31,467 nt of DNA, from the NCBI GenBank assembly GCA_902766915.1, contig CACXFN010000126.1:1-31467 (forward strand), read 5' to 3'. Made by a program: the position numbers and the translations under genes. Below, one piece after another: positions 1 to 6,901 of this stretch. Below the pieces are notes generated by a model. It ran no database searches, was not told the origin of the DNA, and saw only the letters and a program-made list of their open reading frames with translations. The stretch's first letter is position 1. Each line of letters begins with the position of its first letter. The stretch is from an uncultured Eubacteriales bacterium. GTDB taxonomy: Bacteria; Bacillota; Clostridia; Peptostreptococcales; Anaerovoracaceae.

Positions 1-1152
1 CATGATTATGTTTTCCAACTCTCTCACATTACCCGGATAATTGTATCTCTCAAGCTTCTGAAGGGCTCTTTCACCCACCATCCAAACCTCTTTATTCAGC
101 TTTTTACTGCTGGATTCCAGGAAATACTGAATAAGCAAGGGAATGTCGTCCATTCTCGCCCTTAGGGGTGGTATGGAAATATTCACAACGCTAAGTCTGT
201 AGTAAAGGTCCTTTCTCAGTCGTCCCTCTGCGATTAGTTTCTGAGGATCCTCGTTTACTGTTGCGATAATTCTTGTATCTATAGGAATATCCTTGGTTCC
301 TCCAACCCGGCGTATATATTCTTCCTGCAGAACTCGAAGGAGCTTACCCTGTAGATCATAAGGCATGGCGCTTACTTCATCCAAGAGAAGGGTGCCGCCG
401 CTGGCCTGTTCAAACAATCCCGCCCTATCTACAGCACCGGTAAACCCGCCCTTTGCAGTCCCGAAGAGTATACCCTCCAGCAAGGTTTCGGGAAGAGCTG
501 CACAGTTTTGGGCCAAAAACGCCTTGTCTTTTCTATCGCTTGCCCAGTGAATACTTTGGGCAAATAATTCTTTACCCGTCCCGGTTTCTCCATAGATGAA
601 AACCGTTGCCGAATTTTCGGCAGCTTTCTTAGCTCTGTCTATGGCTGCCTCAAACCTGTCATTCTCACCTATAATATCATCAAAAGTATATTTTTTTATC
701 ACCGGCCCCATTACCGGTGCTTTTGCTCCCGTTGGTTTTTCCTCATGTAGCTTTAGGATAGTGTCGCTTAGGGTTTTTATTCCCGTGATGTCCCGGGCAA
801 CTTCCACCGCTGCAATTATTTCCCCATCGGAAATCACCGGAACGGTTGCGTTTAAAGTATTAACCTCTCTACCATACAGGTTCTTATAATGCTGCTCTGA
901 AATTTCGGTCTTTTGCCCTTTTTTCAATGCTCTGAACATCGTGCTTTCGCTTAAAGGAACCCCGGGGAAAGCCTTATGGTATTCCTTTCCCAGAACATCG
1001 CTGATGTTAATCTGCTCAATAGTCGCCATGGCCTCATTATAAAATATGCCTACACCGTCCTTGTTCACGATGTAAACACCCTCGTCCAGCATTTTTATTA
1101 ATTCTTCAATTATTTTTTTATATCCCTTTTCATCCATGCCATTATTATACAT
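1..1152 (-). CDS. RocR-like PAS/AAA+ sigma-54-dependent activator (partial, C-terminus off window)
   Basis: An enhancer-binding protein that activates RNA polymerase carrying sigma-54. The 384 visible residues begin with a PAS sensor domain (about 15-120). The AAA+ domain follows, with Walker A GETGTGKE near residue 190, a sigma-54 contact loop reading GGFTGA near 235, Walker B GGTLLLDE near 252, and an arginine-finger region GRLRKDLYYRL near 310. The Fis-type DNA-binding end lies beyond the window. The PAS-AAA+ layout and the LFGT..GGFTGA wording resemble RocR/BkdR-type regulators of amino-acid catabolism, so control of arginine or another amino-acid pathway is possible; the target is not visible. 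The start is uncertain: the ATG at 1152 has a weak AGGT eight bases upstream, and a second in-frame ATG lies at 1137. Confidence 0.88.
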   Translation of the reverse strand, partial: MYNNGMDEKGYKKIIEELIKMLDEGVYIVNKDGVGIFYNEAMATIEQINISDVLGKEYHKAFPGVPLSESTMFRALKKGQKTEISEQHYKNLYGREVNTLNATVPVISDGEIIAAVEVARDITGIKTLSDTILKLHEEKPTGAKAPVMGPVIKKYTFDDIIGENDRFEAAIDRAKKAAENSATVFIYGETGTGKELFAQSIHWASDRKDKAFLAQNCAALPETLLEGILFGTAKGGFTGAVDRAGLFEQASGGTLLLDEVSAMPYDLQGKLLRVLQEEYIRRVGGTKDIPIDTRIIATVNEDPQKLIAEGRLRKDLYYRLSVVNISIPPLRARMDDIPLLIQYFLESSSKKLNKEVWMVGERALQKLERYNYPGNVRELENIIM

Positions 1153-1231
1153 CAGATAATACCTGCATGCAAATTTTTTTGCACTAATGACCTCCCTATA
1201 CATTCCTTATCAAAAAATATAACCAAGCTTA

Positions 1232-1260
1232 TTGAAAAATTTACGAATAACTTGTATATT
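1232..1260 (+). promoter_or_regulatory. sigma-A promoter of the ArsR-type gene
   Basis: A -35 box TTGAAA (1232-1237) and a -10 box TATATT (1255-1260) are separated by exactly 17 bases. They lie 38 bases before the ATG at 1299. The same 146-base spacer must also hold the promoter of the divergent RocR-like gene, for which I see no clear boxes. Confidence 0.6.
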
Positions 1261-1298
1261 GTTGTTAGACGATTGCATTTGAAGAATGGGGTTACTTT

Positions 1299-1622
1299 AT
1301 GAGAATAAGAAAAAGAGTATCTAATTTACCCAGTGAAGATGTTAGATTGATAACACTAGTTTCAGATGCCTTGGCGCATCCCGTCAGGCTTGAATTGTTT
1401 AAGTTTATTCTTCAAAAAAACAAAGCCATGGAGCTAATTTGCACAGGGGATCTTGTTAATAATTTTGATTATGCTCAGGCTACCATATCACAACACATGA
1501 ACAAACTAACCGTTTCCGGTGTGGTGGAAGCCAGAAGCGTGGAAAGACGTACTTATTATTTTGCCAATGCCACGGTTCTCTCCAAGTATTTTGAAGCCGT
1601 AAAGCATTTTGCCTTTGATTAA
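1299..1622 (+). CDS. ArsR-family winged-helix transcriptional repressor
   Basis: A 107-residue DNA-binding regulator. Residues about 17-100 form one winged helix-turn-helix: an ArsR-like opening helix (SDALAHPVRLELFKFI), a recognition helix around ATISQHMNKLTVSGVV, and a wing around SVERRTYYFAN. The length is normal for the family. One Cys lies in the segment before the helix-turn-helix (ICTGDL), but the classic CVC metal site of ArsR/SmtB sensors is absent, so the signal may not be a metal. No transporter or enzyme sits beside it, so the regulated gene is unknown; self-regulation is the simplest guess. The ribosome site is weak (GGGG about eight bases before the ATG). It is transcribed head-on to replication and converges on the following gene across 12 bases. 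Confidence 0.8.
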   Translation: MRIRKRVSNLPSEDVRLITLVSDALAHPVRLELFKFILQKNKAMELICTGDLVNNFDYAQATISQHMNKLTVSGVVEARSVERRTYYFANATVLSKYFEAVKHFAFD

Positions 1623-1632
1623 GGCTTCTTTA
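1611..1632 (+). terminator. weak hairpin at the end of the ArsR-type gene
   Basis: GCCTT-tgatt-AAGGC (1611-1625), followed by TTCTTT, forms a 5-bp stem that includes the stop codon of the ArsR-type gene. It sits in the short convergent gap before the metallo-hydrolase gene. It may act as a weak intrinsic terminator. Confidence 0.35.
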
Positions 1633-1634
1633 AT

Positions 1635-2507
1635 TCATATTTCAAAAACATCTCCCACGGAATCTCTTTCTAAGACTACCATTTCATAGTCTCGATTTTC
1701 CATGAAATCATTTTCGAACAATATATTTGTTACGGTTATTTTGGCCATATCCGGAGTATTGTTTTCTCTGCTTAAATGGGCTAGGGCAATTCTAAGGGGC
1801 TTATTCCTCTCTCCCAATATGCGAGCCAATGATTCCCCTGCAGCCTCATTGGATAGATGTCCATAGTCTCCCAAAATTCGTGTTTTTAGGTCGTATGGAT
1901 ATCGTCCCATTAATAATATATTCTTTTCATGGTTGGCCTCCATAACAAGAAAGTCCACATCCAAAATGTTTCTGTAAATGCTATCGGTTACATATCCCGT
2001 GTCCGTCACCAATGCCAGACTCTTTCCATAGGCATCAATCCTGAAACCCATGGGCTCTGCAGCATCGTGGGAGAGTCTAAATGCCGTAATCCAAATATCT
2101 CCAATTTGAATTCGATCAAGAGGAGAATTAATGATGGCAGCCTGGGAAAATTCTGATTTTGGAAAAAGCCTTGCCTCTGTAGCCGCAATTGTTCCTCCGC
2201 TTCCATAAACCTTGATTTCTCTCAGTTCAGAGCCATGGCTATTATCATATGGCTGGGATTTCTTCTTCCCTATTTCCCTTAGAATTACACCAAGACCTCT
2301 TATATGATCATGATGTTCGTGGGTAAGAAATATTGCGTCCAGGTCTGCCGGTGTTAGTCCACACTTAGCCAACCCGGCCACCATATTTTTACCTGTTGTT
2401 CCGGCATCAAGCAAAATAGCCGCCCTCTCTGTTGCGACTACATAACTGTTTCCGGAGCTCCCACTGGAGCACGAACAAAATTTAATTGTCCCCTGTTTTT
2501 TGCTCAT
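1635..2507 (-). CDS. WalJ/YycJ-type metallo-beta-lactamase-fold hydrolase
   Basis: A 290-residue cytoplasmic enzyme of the metallo-beta-lactamase fold. The metal-binding signature HEHHDH lies at residues 63-68, with further ligand candidates in LSHDA, in TDTG and in GHLSNE near the C-terminal half, and the family-typical HLSRENN after that. The N-terminal FCSCSSGSSGNSY segment is characteristic of the YycJ/WalJ group, which is often linked to the WalRK cell-wall regulon and proposed to act on nucleic acids. No walRK genes are adjacent here. The start is supported by GAGGT ahead of the ATG and by a strong promoter just upstream. The gene is divergent from rnhA. Confidence 0.88.
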   Translation of the reverse strand: MSKKQGTIKFCSCSSGSSGNSYVVATERAAILLDAGTTGKNMVAGLAKCGLTPADLDAIFLTHEHHDHIRGLGVILREIGKKKSQPYDNSHGSELREIKVYGSGGTIAATEARLFPKSEFSQAAIINSPLDRIQIGDIWITAFRLSHDAAEPMGFRIDAYGKSLALVTDTGYVTDSIYRNILDVDFLVMEANHEKNILLMGRYPYDLKTRILGDYGHLSNEAAGESLARILGERNKPLRIALAHLSRENNTPDMAKITVTNILFENDFMENRDYEMVVLERDSVGDVFEI

Positions 2508-2534
2508 TCAGAATTACCTCAAAACACACCACCT

Positions 2535-2563
2535 AATATACACGGGTAAATGACCCCCGTCAA
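2535..2563 (-). promoter_or_regulatory. promoter of the WalJ/YycJ-type gene
   Basis: Read on the minus strand, TTGACG (2563-2558) and TATATT (2540-2535) are separated by 17 bases, about 28 bases before the ATG at 2507. The spacer contains an inverted repeat, ACGGG (2542-2546) with CCCGT (2556-2560), which could be an operator. Confidence 0.65.
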
Positions 2564-2592
2564 GAAAAGGGCCCGGCAGCTTATATAAGTAT

Positions 2593-2621
2593 TTGCCATG
2601 AATCTTTCTTTGCTTTATAAT
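2593..2621 (+). promoter_or_regulatory. rnhA-aroB promoter, placing transcription start at the rnhA ATG
   Basis: TTGCCA (2593-2598) and a perfect TATAAT (2616-2621) are separated by 17 bases. The expected transcription start, about seven bases after the -10 box, falls on A2628, the first base of the rnhA start codon. This predicts a leaderless message and agrees with the absence of any ribosome-binding site. Confidence 0.65.
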
Positions 2622-2627
2622 TTCAAC

Positions 2628-3188
2628 ATGAGTATTTTAAAGATTTATACCGATGGAGCATGCTCCGGAAATCAGAATGAACTTAATATTGGCGGATGGG
2701 GAGCTATTCTGGAGTTTGGCGATAATAGGAAAGAGCTCCACGGCGGAGAAGCCAATACCACAAATAACCGTATGGAGCTAACCGCTGTAATCGAAGCTTT
2801 TAACGCCCTAAAGCGTGATAATCTAAAAATACAGGTTTTCACCGACAGCTCCTATGTTGCCAATTGCTTCCGTGAGCGCTGGCACGTAGCATGGGAGAAA
2901 AATGGTTGGAAAAACGCAAAGAAGGAACCGGTAGAAAACCAGGATCTCTGGCAAGCATTACTTTCCTTAGTTAATAAAAACCAAGTTCTCTTTTATCGTG
3001 TAAGGGGCCACGTAAACATTGATTCTCCTAACACCAATTTGGAAAGCCATTATACCAAATTCCGGGAAATGAACGGTCCCGGTTTTACCTATGAAGATTT
3101 TCTTTATATAACCAAAATGAATAATCGAGCTGATGAATTGGCTAATCTAGGCATCCGAGAGATTCGGATAACAAATAATGAAGGATAA
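2628..3188 (+). CDS. rnhA: ribonuclease HI
   Basis: Degrades the RNA strand of RNA-DNA hybrids. The four acidic active-site residues are visible: D9 in YTDGA, E50 in NRMEL, D73 in FTDSS and D169 in NRADE; the loop histidine is H128 in GHV. About 41 residues separate that histidine from the last aspartate, against about ten in E. coli RNase HI, so an insertion of roughly 30 residues sits beside the active site. I chose the ATG at 2628 (186 residues) over 2598 because it gives the standard short N-terminus and because 2598 falls inside the promoter. The gene lies 14 bases before aroB and is probably cotranscribed with it. Confidence 0.9.
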   Translation: MSILKIYTDGACSGNQNELNIGGWGAILEFGDNRKELHGGEANTTNNRMELTAVIEAFNALKRDNLKIQVFTDSSYVANCFRERWHVAWEKNGWKNAKKEPVENQDLWQALLSLVNKNQVLFYRVRGHVNIDSPNTNLESHYTKFREMNGPGFTYEDFLYITKMNNRADELANLGIREIRITNNEG

Positions 3189-3202
3189 CTTGGAGGAGAT
3201 TT

Positions 3203-4249
3203 ATGAAGACCGTTAGAGTTTCAACCAGTCGTCCATACGACATCATTATAGACAAGGGCGCTCTTTCCGATGTGGCTAATTACATCCCGGAAAATTTTGC
3301 TCCCCCTAGAAAAATATGCTTAATCTCTGACAGTACTGTTAATACCAGTTACTCGGCTCCCATAAAGAAAAGTTTAACCGAAGCGGGATATGAAGTTTTT
3401 AAAATACTTTTCCCTTCAGGAGAACATTCCAAGAATCTTACTATTTATTCAAATATGCTGGAATCCCTCGCCGATGAGGGTTTTAACAAAAGTGATTTAA
3501 TCCTTGTACTTGGAGGCGGAACCGTAGGGGACATCGCAGGCTTTGTTGCCGGAACTTATATGCGAGGAGTAAATTATATCTATGTTCCCACCACCCTTCT
3601 ATCCATTATCGATTCAGCCATAGGCGGAAAAACCGGCATCAATCTATTGGGGGGCAAGGATTTAGCAGGGGTATTCTGGAATCCATCCTTAGTTGTTGTT
3701 GACCCTTTAGTATTAGATACCCTACCTGAGGAGACGCTAAAAGACGGTATGGCGGAGGCCCTTAAGTGTGCGGTTGTTTCAGATGCCAGCCTGGTTTCCC
3801 ATATTCAGGATAGACGATATGACTACATTATCGATCGCTGCCTTTCCATCAAGAGACCTTTAGTAGAGGTAGATGAATTCGACACGGGGTTAAGGCAGCT
3901 CCTTAGCTTTGGTCACACCTTCGGAAACGTAATAGAGAAGGTCTCATCCTACAATGTCAGCCATGGTCAGGCGGTAGCACTGGGTATGATTGCAGAGGCA
4001 AAAGCCGCGTTTAAGGCGGGATATACCAATGCAGATATAAGCGAAGAATTATACAAAATCCTTGAGGACCTGGGATTTGAAACGGAATTTAGATATCGCT
4101 ATAACGATGTCTATAGCCAAGCTATGAAGGACAAAAAAATAAGGGACGGCTTTATGAATATAGTTGTCCCCGATGTAATAGGAAAATGCTCTATTAGAAA
4201 AATCACTGTGGCTGAGCTTCAGGAATATATCAAGGCAGCCTTTGCTTAA
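3203..4249 (+). CDS. aroB: 3-dehydroquinate synthase
   Basis: Second step of the shikimate pathway: converts DAHP to 3-dehydroquinate using NAD+ and a divalent metal. The 348-residue length is normal. GGGTVGD (104-110) is the NAD-binding loop, followed by the conserved PTTLLSIIDSAIGGKTGIN stretch near 126-144. Metal-ligand regions are seen in EALKCAV near 185 and FGHTFGN near 240. A strong GGAGGAG ribosome site precedes the ATG. No other aro gene is nearby, which is unusual because aroB often sits with aroF or aroA. It converges on rlmH with only 20 bases between the stop codons. Confidence 0.95.
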   Translation: MKTVRVSTSRPYDIIIDKGALSDVANYIPENFAPPRKICLISDSTVNTSYSAPIKKSLTEAGYEVFKILFPSGEHSKNLTIYSNMLESLADEGFNKSDLILVLGGGTVGDIAGFVAGTYMRGVNYIYVPTTLLSIIDSAIGGKTGINLLGGKDLAGVFWNPSLVVVDPLVLDTLPEETLKDGMAEALKCAVVSDASLVSHIQDRRYDYIIDRCLSIKRPLVEVDEFDTGLRQLLSFGHTFGNVIEKVSSYNVSHGQAVALGMIAEAKAAFKAGYTNADISEELYKILEDLGFETEFRYRYNDVYSQAMKDKKIRDGFMNIVVPDVIGKCSIRKITVAELQEYIKAAFA

Positions 4250-4269
4250 TCTAAAACTTAATCTAAAGC

Positions 4270-4752
4270 TTATTTGTGGTATGTTTCCCCTTTAATTATT
4301 TTAAAGCCCCTGTATATTTGCTCTAAAAGAATGACCCGCATCATCTGGTGCGGAAAGGTCATATCCGAAAATGACAGTTTAAGATGAGAGGCTTCGCTTA
4401 CCTCCTTTGATATTCCGAGGCTCCCTCCGATAATAAAAATTATCTCGCTCTTTCCTTCCAAGGTTAGAGCATTTAATTTTTCAGCCAAAGCTTCCGAGGA
4501 CAGTTTCTTTCCCTTAATTTCCAATGTAATGATAAATGGGCTACCTTTTTTATTTAACATTTCCAGGATTGCTCGTCCCTCTTCAGCCTTTACCTGCTCC
4601 TCCAAAGCTTCCCCATCTCCCTTAAGACGGGCTTCCTTTATCTCCACAATCTCAAGGTCGCAATATGCCCCAAGCCTTTTAGAGTATTCCTGAACCGCTT
4701 CTACCCAATATTTTTCCTTAAGTTTTCCAACTGCTATTATTTTTATTTTCAT
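4270..4752 (-). CDS. rlmH: 23S rRNA (pseudouridine1915-N3)-methyltransferase
   Basis: Methylates the pseudouridine at position 1915 in helix 69 of 23S rRNA, using S-adenosylmethionine. The 160-residue SPOUT-family protein has the expected IIGGSLGIS and FPHQMMRVILLEQIYR motifs, and ends in the family's short basic tail KGETYHK. The ATG at 4752 gives the canonical MKIKIIAVGKLKE start; an extension to 4812 would overlap rsmA and is rejected. No clear ribosome site precedes it. It is the last gene of the gdpP-to-rlmH operon, 22 bases after rsmA. Confidence 0.93.
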   Translation of the reverse strand: MKIKIIAVGKLKEKYWVEAVQEYSKRLGAYCDLEIVEIKEARLKGDGEALEEQVKAEEGRAILEMLNKKGSPFIITLEIKGKKLSSEALAEKLNALTLEGKSEIIFIIGGSLGISKEVSEASHLKLSFSDMTFPHQMMRVILLEQIYRGFKIIKGETYHK

Positions 4753-4774
4753 TTTTAAAATCTTAGATATTAAA

Positions 4775-5626
4775 TTAGGAATTAAAACTGTCTGAAAGCA
4801 CCGCAAATTCATCTAGAGATAGAGTCTCGGCTCTGCGGGTTGGATCAATGCCTGCACTTTCCAGGGCTCTACGGACTACTTCCTTGTTAAATCCTCCGCT
4901 TTGCAGGGAATTAAGCAAGGTCTTTCTTCGTTGACTGAAACCTGCCTTAACCAGCTTAAAAAACAGTTCCTGATCCTTAACCTCTACAGAAGGCTTATCC
5001 TTTACTGTTAGTTTCAAAACCTCTGAGTCTACCTTTGGTGCGGGGTAAAAACAATCTCTTAGAACATCCACTACCCTTTCCACATGGCAATAGAACTGTA
5101 CTGCTATGGAAAGCGCACCATAGGTTTTGCTTCCGGGATCCGCAATAATCCGTTCCGCCACTTCCTTCTGCATCATTATTGTTATTGAGTTTGCAGGAAC
5201 ATGCCTTTCCAGTAATTCCGTGATGATGGGGGTGGTTATATAATAGGGAAGATTGCCCATTATCTTTACATTCTTCTTCTCTTTTCCATACTCCCTTATT
5301 ATTTGTTCCAGGTCTACTTTTAGGATATCTTCATTTACGACCTCCACATTGTTATGCTTACCTAATGTGTATTTTAGAACCGGTAAAAGATTTTTATCTA
5401 TTTCCACCGCAACTACCCTTCCGGCTCTATTTGCAATTTCATCTGTAAGGACACCTATTCCGGGGCCAATTTCTATTACCAAATCCTCCTGGGATATTTC
5501 CGCAGCATCTGCCATCTCCTTTATCACGGAATTGTCCAATAGAAAATTCTGCCCTAGGCTTTTAGCATTTTTAAATCCGAAGGCTTTTTGAATATATTTA
5601 ATTGTGCCTATATCGCATAGATTCAT
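4775..5626 (-). CDS. rsmA: 16S rRNA dimethyladenosine transferase (RsmA/KsgA)
   Basis: Dimethylates two adjacent adenosines in the 3'-terminal hairpin of 16S rRNA during small-subunit assembly. At 283 residues it is full length. GQNFL near residue 25, the S-adenosylmethionine loop EIGPGIGVLT, and the catalytic NLPYYITTPI motif are all intact. The C-terminal helical domain carries FSQRRKTL. An AAGGTGAG ribosome site precedes the ATG. It follows rnmV with a 13-base gap, a pairing often found in Bacillota, where RNase M5 maturation of 5S rRNA is linked to this rRNA methylase. Confidence 0.96.
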   Translation of the reverse strand: MNLCDIGTIKYIQKAFGFKNAKSLGQNFLLDNSVIKEMADAAEISQEDLVIEIGPGIGVLTDEIANRAGRVVAVEIDKNLLPVLKYTLGKHNNVEVVNEDILKVDLEQIIREYGKEKKNVKIMGNLPYYITTPIITELLERHVPANSITIMMQKEVAERIIADPGSKTYGALSIAVQFYCHVERVVDVLRDCFYPAPKVDSEVLKLTVKDKPSVEVKDQELFFKLVKAGFSQRRKTLLNSLQSGGFNKEVVRRALESAGIDPTRRAETLSLDEFAVLSDSFNS

Positions 5627-5639
5627 TTACTCACCTTGC

Positions 5640-6254
5640 TTAATCTTTTCTTATGGCCTTTATTGCTTCTTCATATTTTTCCTTAGGTATTCTCATTCCG
5701 TTTAATTTTTTTAGAAGCCCCTTTCCGTTGGAATATCCGATTCCCAAATAGTCACCCAGAATCTCTCTTGCCTCTGCAGAATCCTCTGCTCCAATTAGCC
5801 CATACTTCTCCAAATCATTTAATGTATATGGAGACCAGTTAACCTTGTTTTCAGGGCTTTTATCATTATGGATGTCATCGCTATAATAGGTTGCGTGTGC
5901 CTTGGAAAGAGCTTCCCGTATATCCTCAGGATTGGCATTCTCTATTCCAATATCCGGGTGATCAAGGTTCTTATCCATAGCTTTTTTTCTGGCTAAAAAG
6001 GCTTCTTTCGCCTCAGGATATTTTTCTTTAAGTTTTTTCCTAATGAGGTTTCCAGCATAATCGGGATCTGTAAATATTATTAAGCCTCTTTCTTTATATG
6101 CGTTGTCCAGCTTAGCCCAGGTTTCTTCCGAAATACCAAAGCCGTGGGTTTCTATTGTCACGGCACCCACGGCTCTCTTAATTGCATTGGTATCGTCTCT
6201 TCCCTCAACCACAATTATTTCTTTTATTTCCAACGCTTCCTTATCCTTAGCCAT
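5640..6254 (-). CDS. rnmV: ribonuclease M5 (5S rRNA maturase)
   Basis: Cleaves the 5S rRNA precursor to give mature 5S ends. The 204-residue protein has an N-terminal TOPRIM domain: the catalytic glutamate lies in VVEGRDD (about residues 15-21) and the DxD motif in FTDPDYAG near 80. GIENANPEDI and the remaining C-terminal part match the RNase M5 pattern. An AAGG stretch lies just before the ATG. The gene follows the FtsB-like gene by two bases and precedes rsmA, so all three are likely coupled in one message. Confidence 0.93.
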   Translation of the reverse strand: MAKDKEALEIKEIIVVEGRDDTNAIKRAVGAVTIETHGFGISEETWAKLDNAYKERGLIIFTDPDYAGNLIRKKLKEKYPEAKEAFLARKKAMDKNLDHPDIGIENANPEDIREALSKAHATYYSDDIHNDKSPENKVNWSPYTLNDLEKYGLIGAEDSAEAREILGDYLGIGYSNGKGLLKKLNGMRIPKEKYEEAIKAIRKD

Positions 6255-6256
6255 TC

Positions 6257-6901
6257 TTAGCCTTCTTCACCTTCAGAATACTCCTCTGTGTATTCCTCGG
6301 AATAATCTCCTTCTAATTCCCCTTCTTCGATATTTTCCTCCTCCAAGTATTCCTCAGATTCTTCTTCAGATTCCTCAGTATACTCTTCTTCAGATACTGT
6401 TTCTTCCGACTCTTCCACGTATTCCGGTTCTTCGTATACTTCTTCGGTTTCTACATATTCCGGCTCCACATAGGTGGGTTCAGGTTCGGTCTGTTGTTGC
6501 TGTCCTGCTCCCGGCGGAGGCGGAATCTGGCTTGGATCAATACTGTCGCTTTCTGTACTTCCTTCCGGTCTTGGATCCTCACCATTTAGAATATATAGCA
6601 CCTCTCCGGGCTTAATCATCTTTAGCAGCTTTCTTGCCTGTTCTTCAATATAATCAAGTTCATCTACACCCTGAAGTTCAGCTGTCAGTTCCTCTTTTTT
6701 GTTTTGTAATTCCTTTTCCTGTTTTTCCAGGTTTCCCTGTTCCACCTTTAAGCCAATTATATTCTTAACTACGAATACGATGGCAACCAAAAGAACTGCT
6801 ATAATTGCCAAAAACACCAGACGCCATGTACTTGCCTTATTTATAGTGGATGATTTTACCCTTGATTTTCTTTTCCTGCTGCTTCTTTTTCTATCAGCCA
6901 T
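6257..6901 (-). CDS. FtsB/DivIC-like septum-formation-initiator protein with Glu-rich tail
   Basis: A 214-residue single-pass membrane protein. After a very basic cytoplasmic N-terminus (R/K-rich, residues 4-16) comes one membrane segment (about 27-45), a short extracytoplasmic coiled coil (about 50-80), and the motif ARKLLKMIKPGEVLYIL, which is typical of the FtsB/DivIC/FtsL-like septum initiator family. The last 80 or so residues are extraordinary: roughly half are glutamate, mixed with tyrosine, serine and proline, in repeats such as EEYTEE. The ATG at 6901 has GGGGAG ahead of it and overlaps the dnaD-like gene by 46 bases; a start at 6934 is less likely. A division role is inferred from the family. 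Confidence 0.78.
   Translation of the reverse strand: MADRKRSSRKRKSRVKSSTINKASTWRLVFLAIIAVLLVAIVFVVKNIIGLKVEQGNLEKQEKELQNKKEELTAELQGVDELDYIEEQARKLLKMIKPGEVLYILNGEDPRPEGSTESDSIDPSQIPPPPGAGQQQQTEPEPTYVEPEYVETEEVYEEPEYVEESEETVSEEEYTEESEEESEEYLEEENIEEGELEGDYSEEYTEEYSEGEEG

Noticed and set aside
365..889. Two plus-strand reading frames opposite the RocR-like gene
   Set aside because: They are antisense shadows of a clear AAA+ domain and have no family resemblance.
1188..1194. GGAGGT on the minus strand as the ribosome site of the RocR-like gene
   Set aside because: The only in-frame start at a usable distance would be a non-standard ATT; the ATG at 1152 is too far away.
2598..2627. Upstream ATG for rnhA
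   Set aside because: It lies inside the promoter, between the -35 and -10 boxes, and adds ten residues not found in the family.
4247..4266. Short direct repeat CTTAATCTAAA between aroB and rlmH
   Set aside because: Only two 11-base copies in an AT-rich convergent gap; no function can be supported.
4753..4812. N-terminal extension of RlmH
   Set aside because: It overlaps the rsmA stop region and precedes the canonical MKIKIIAVGK start.
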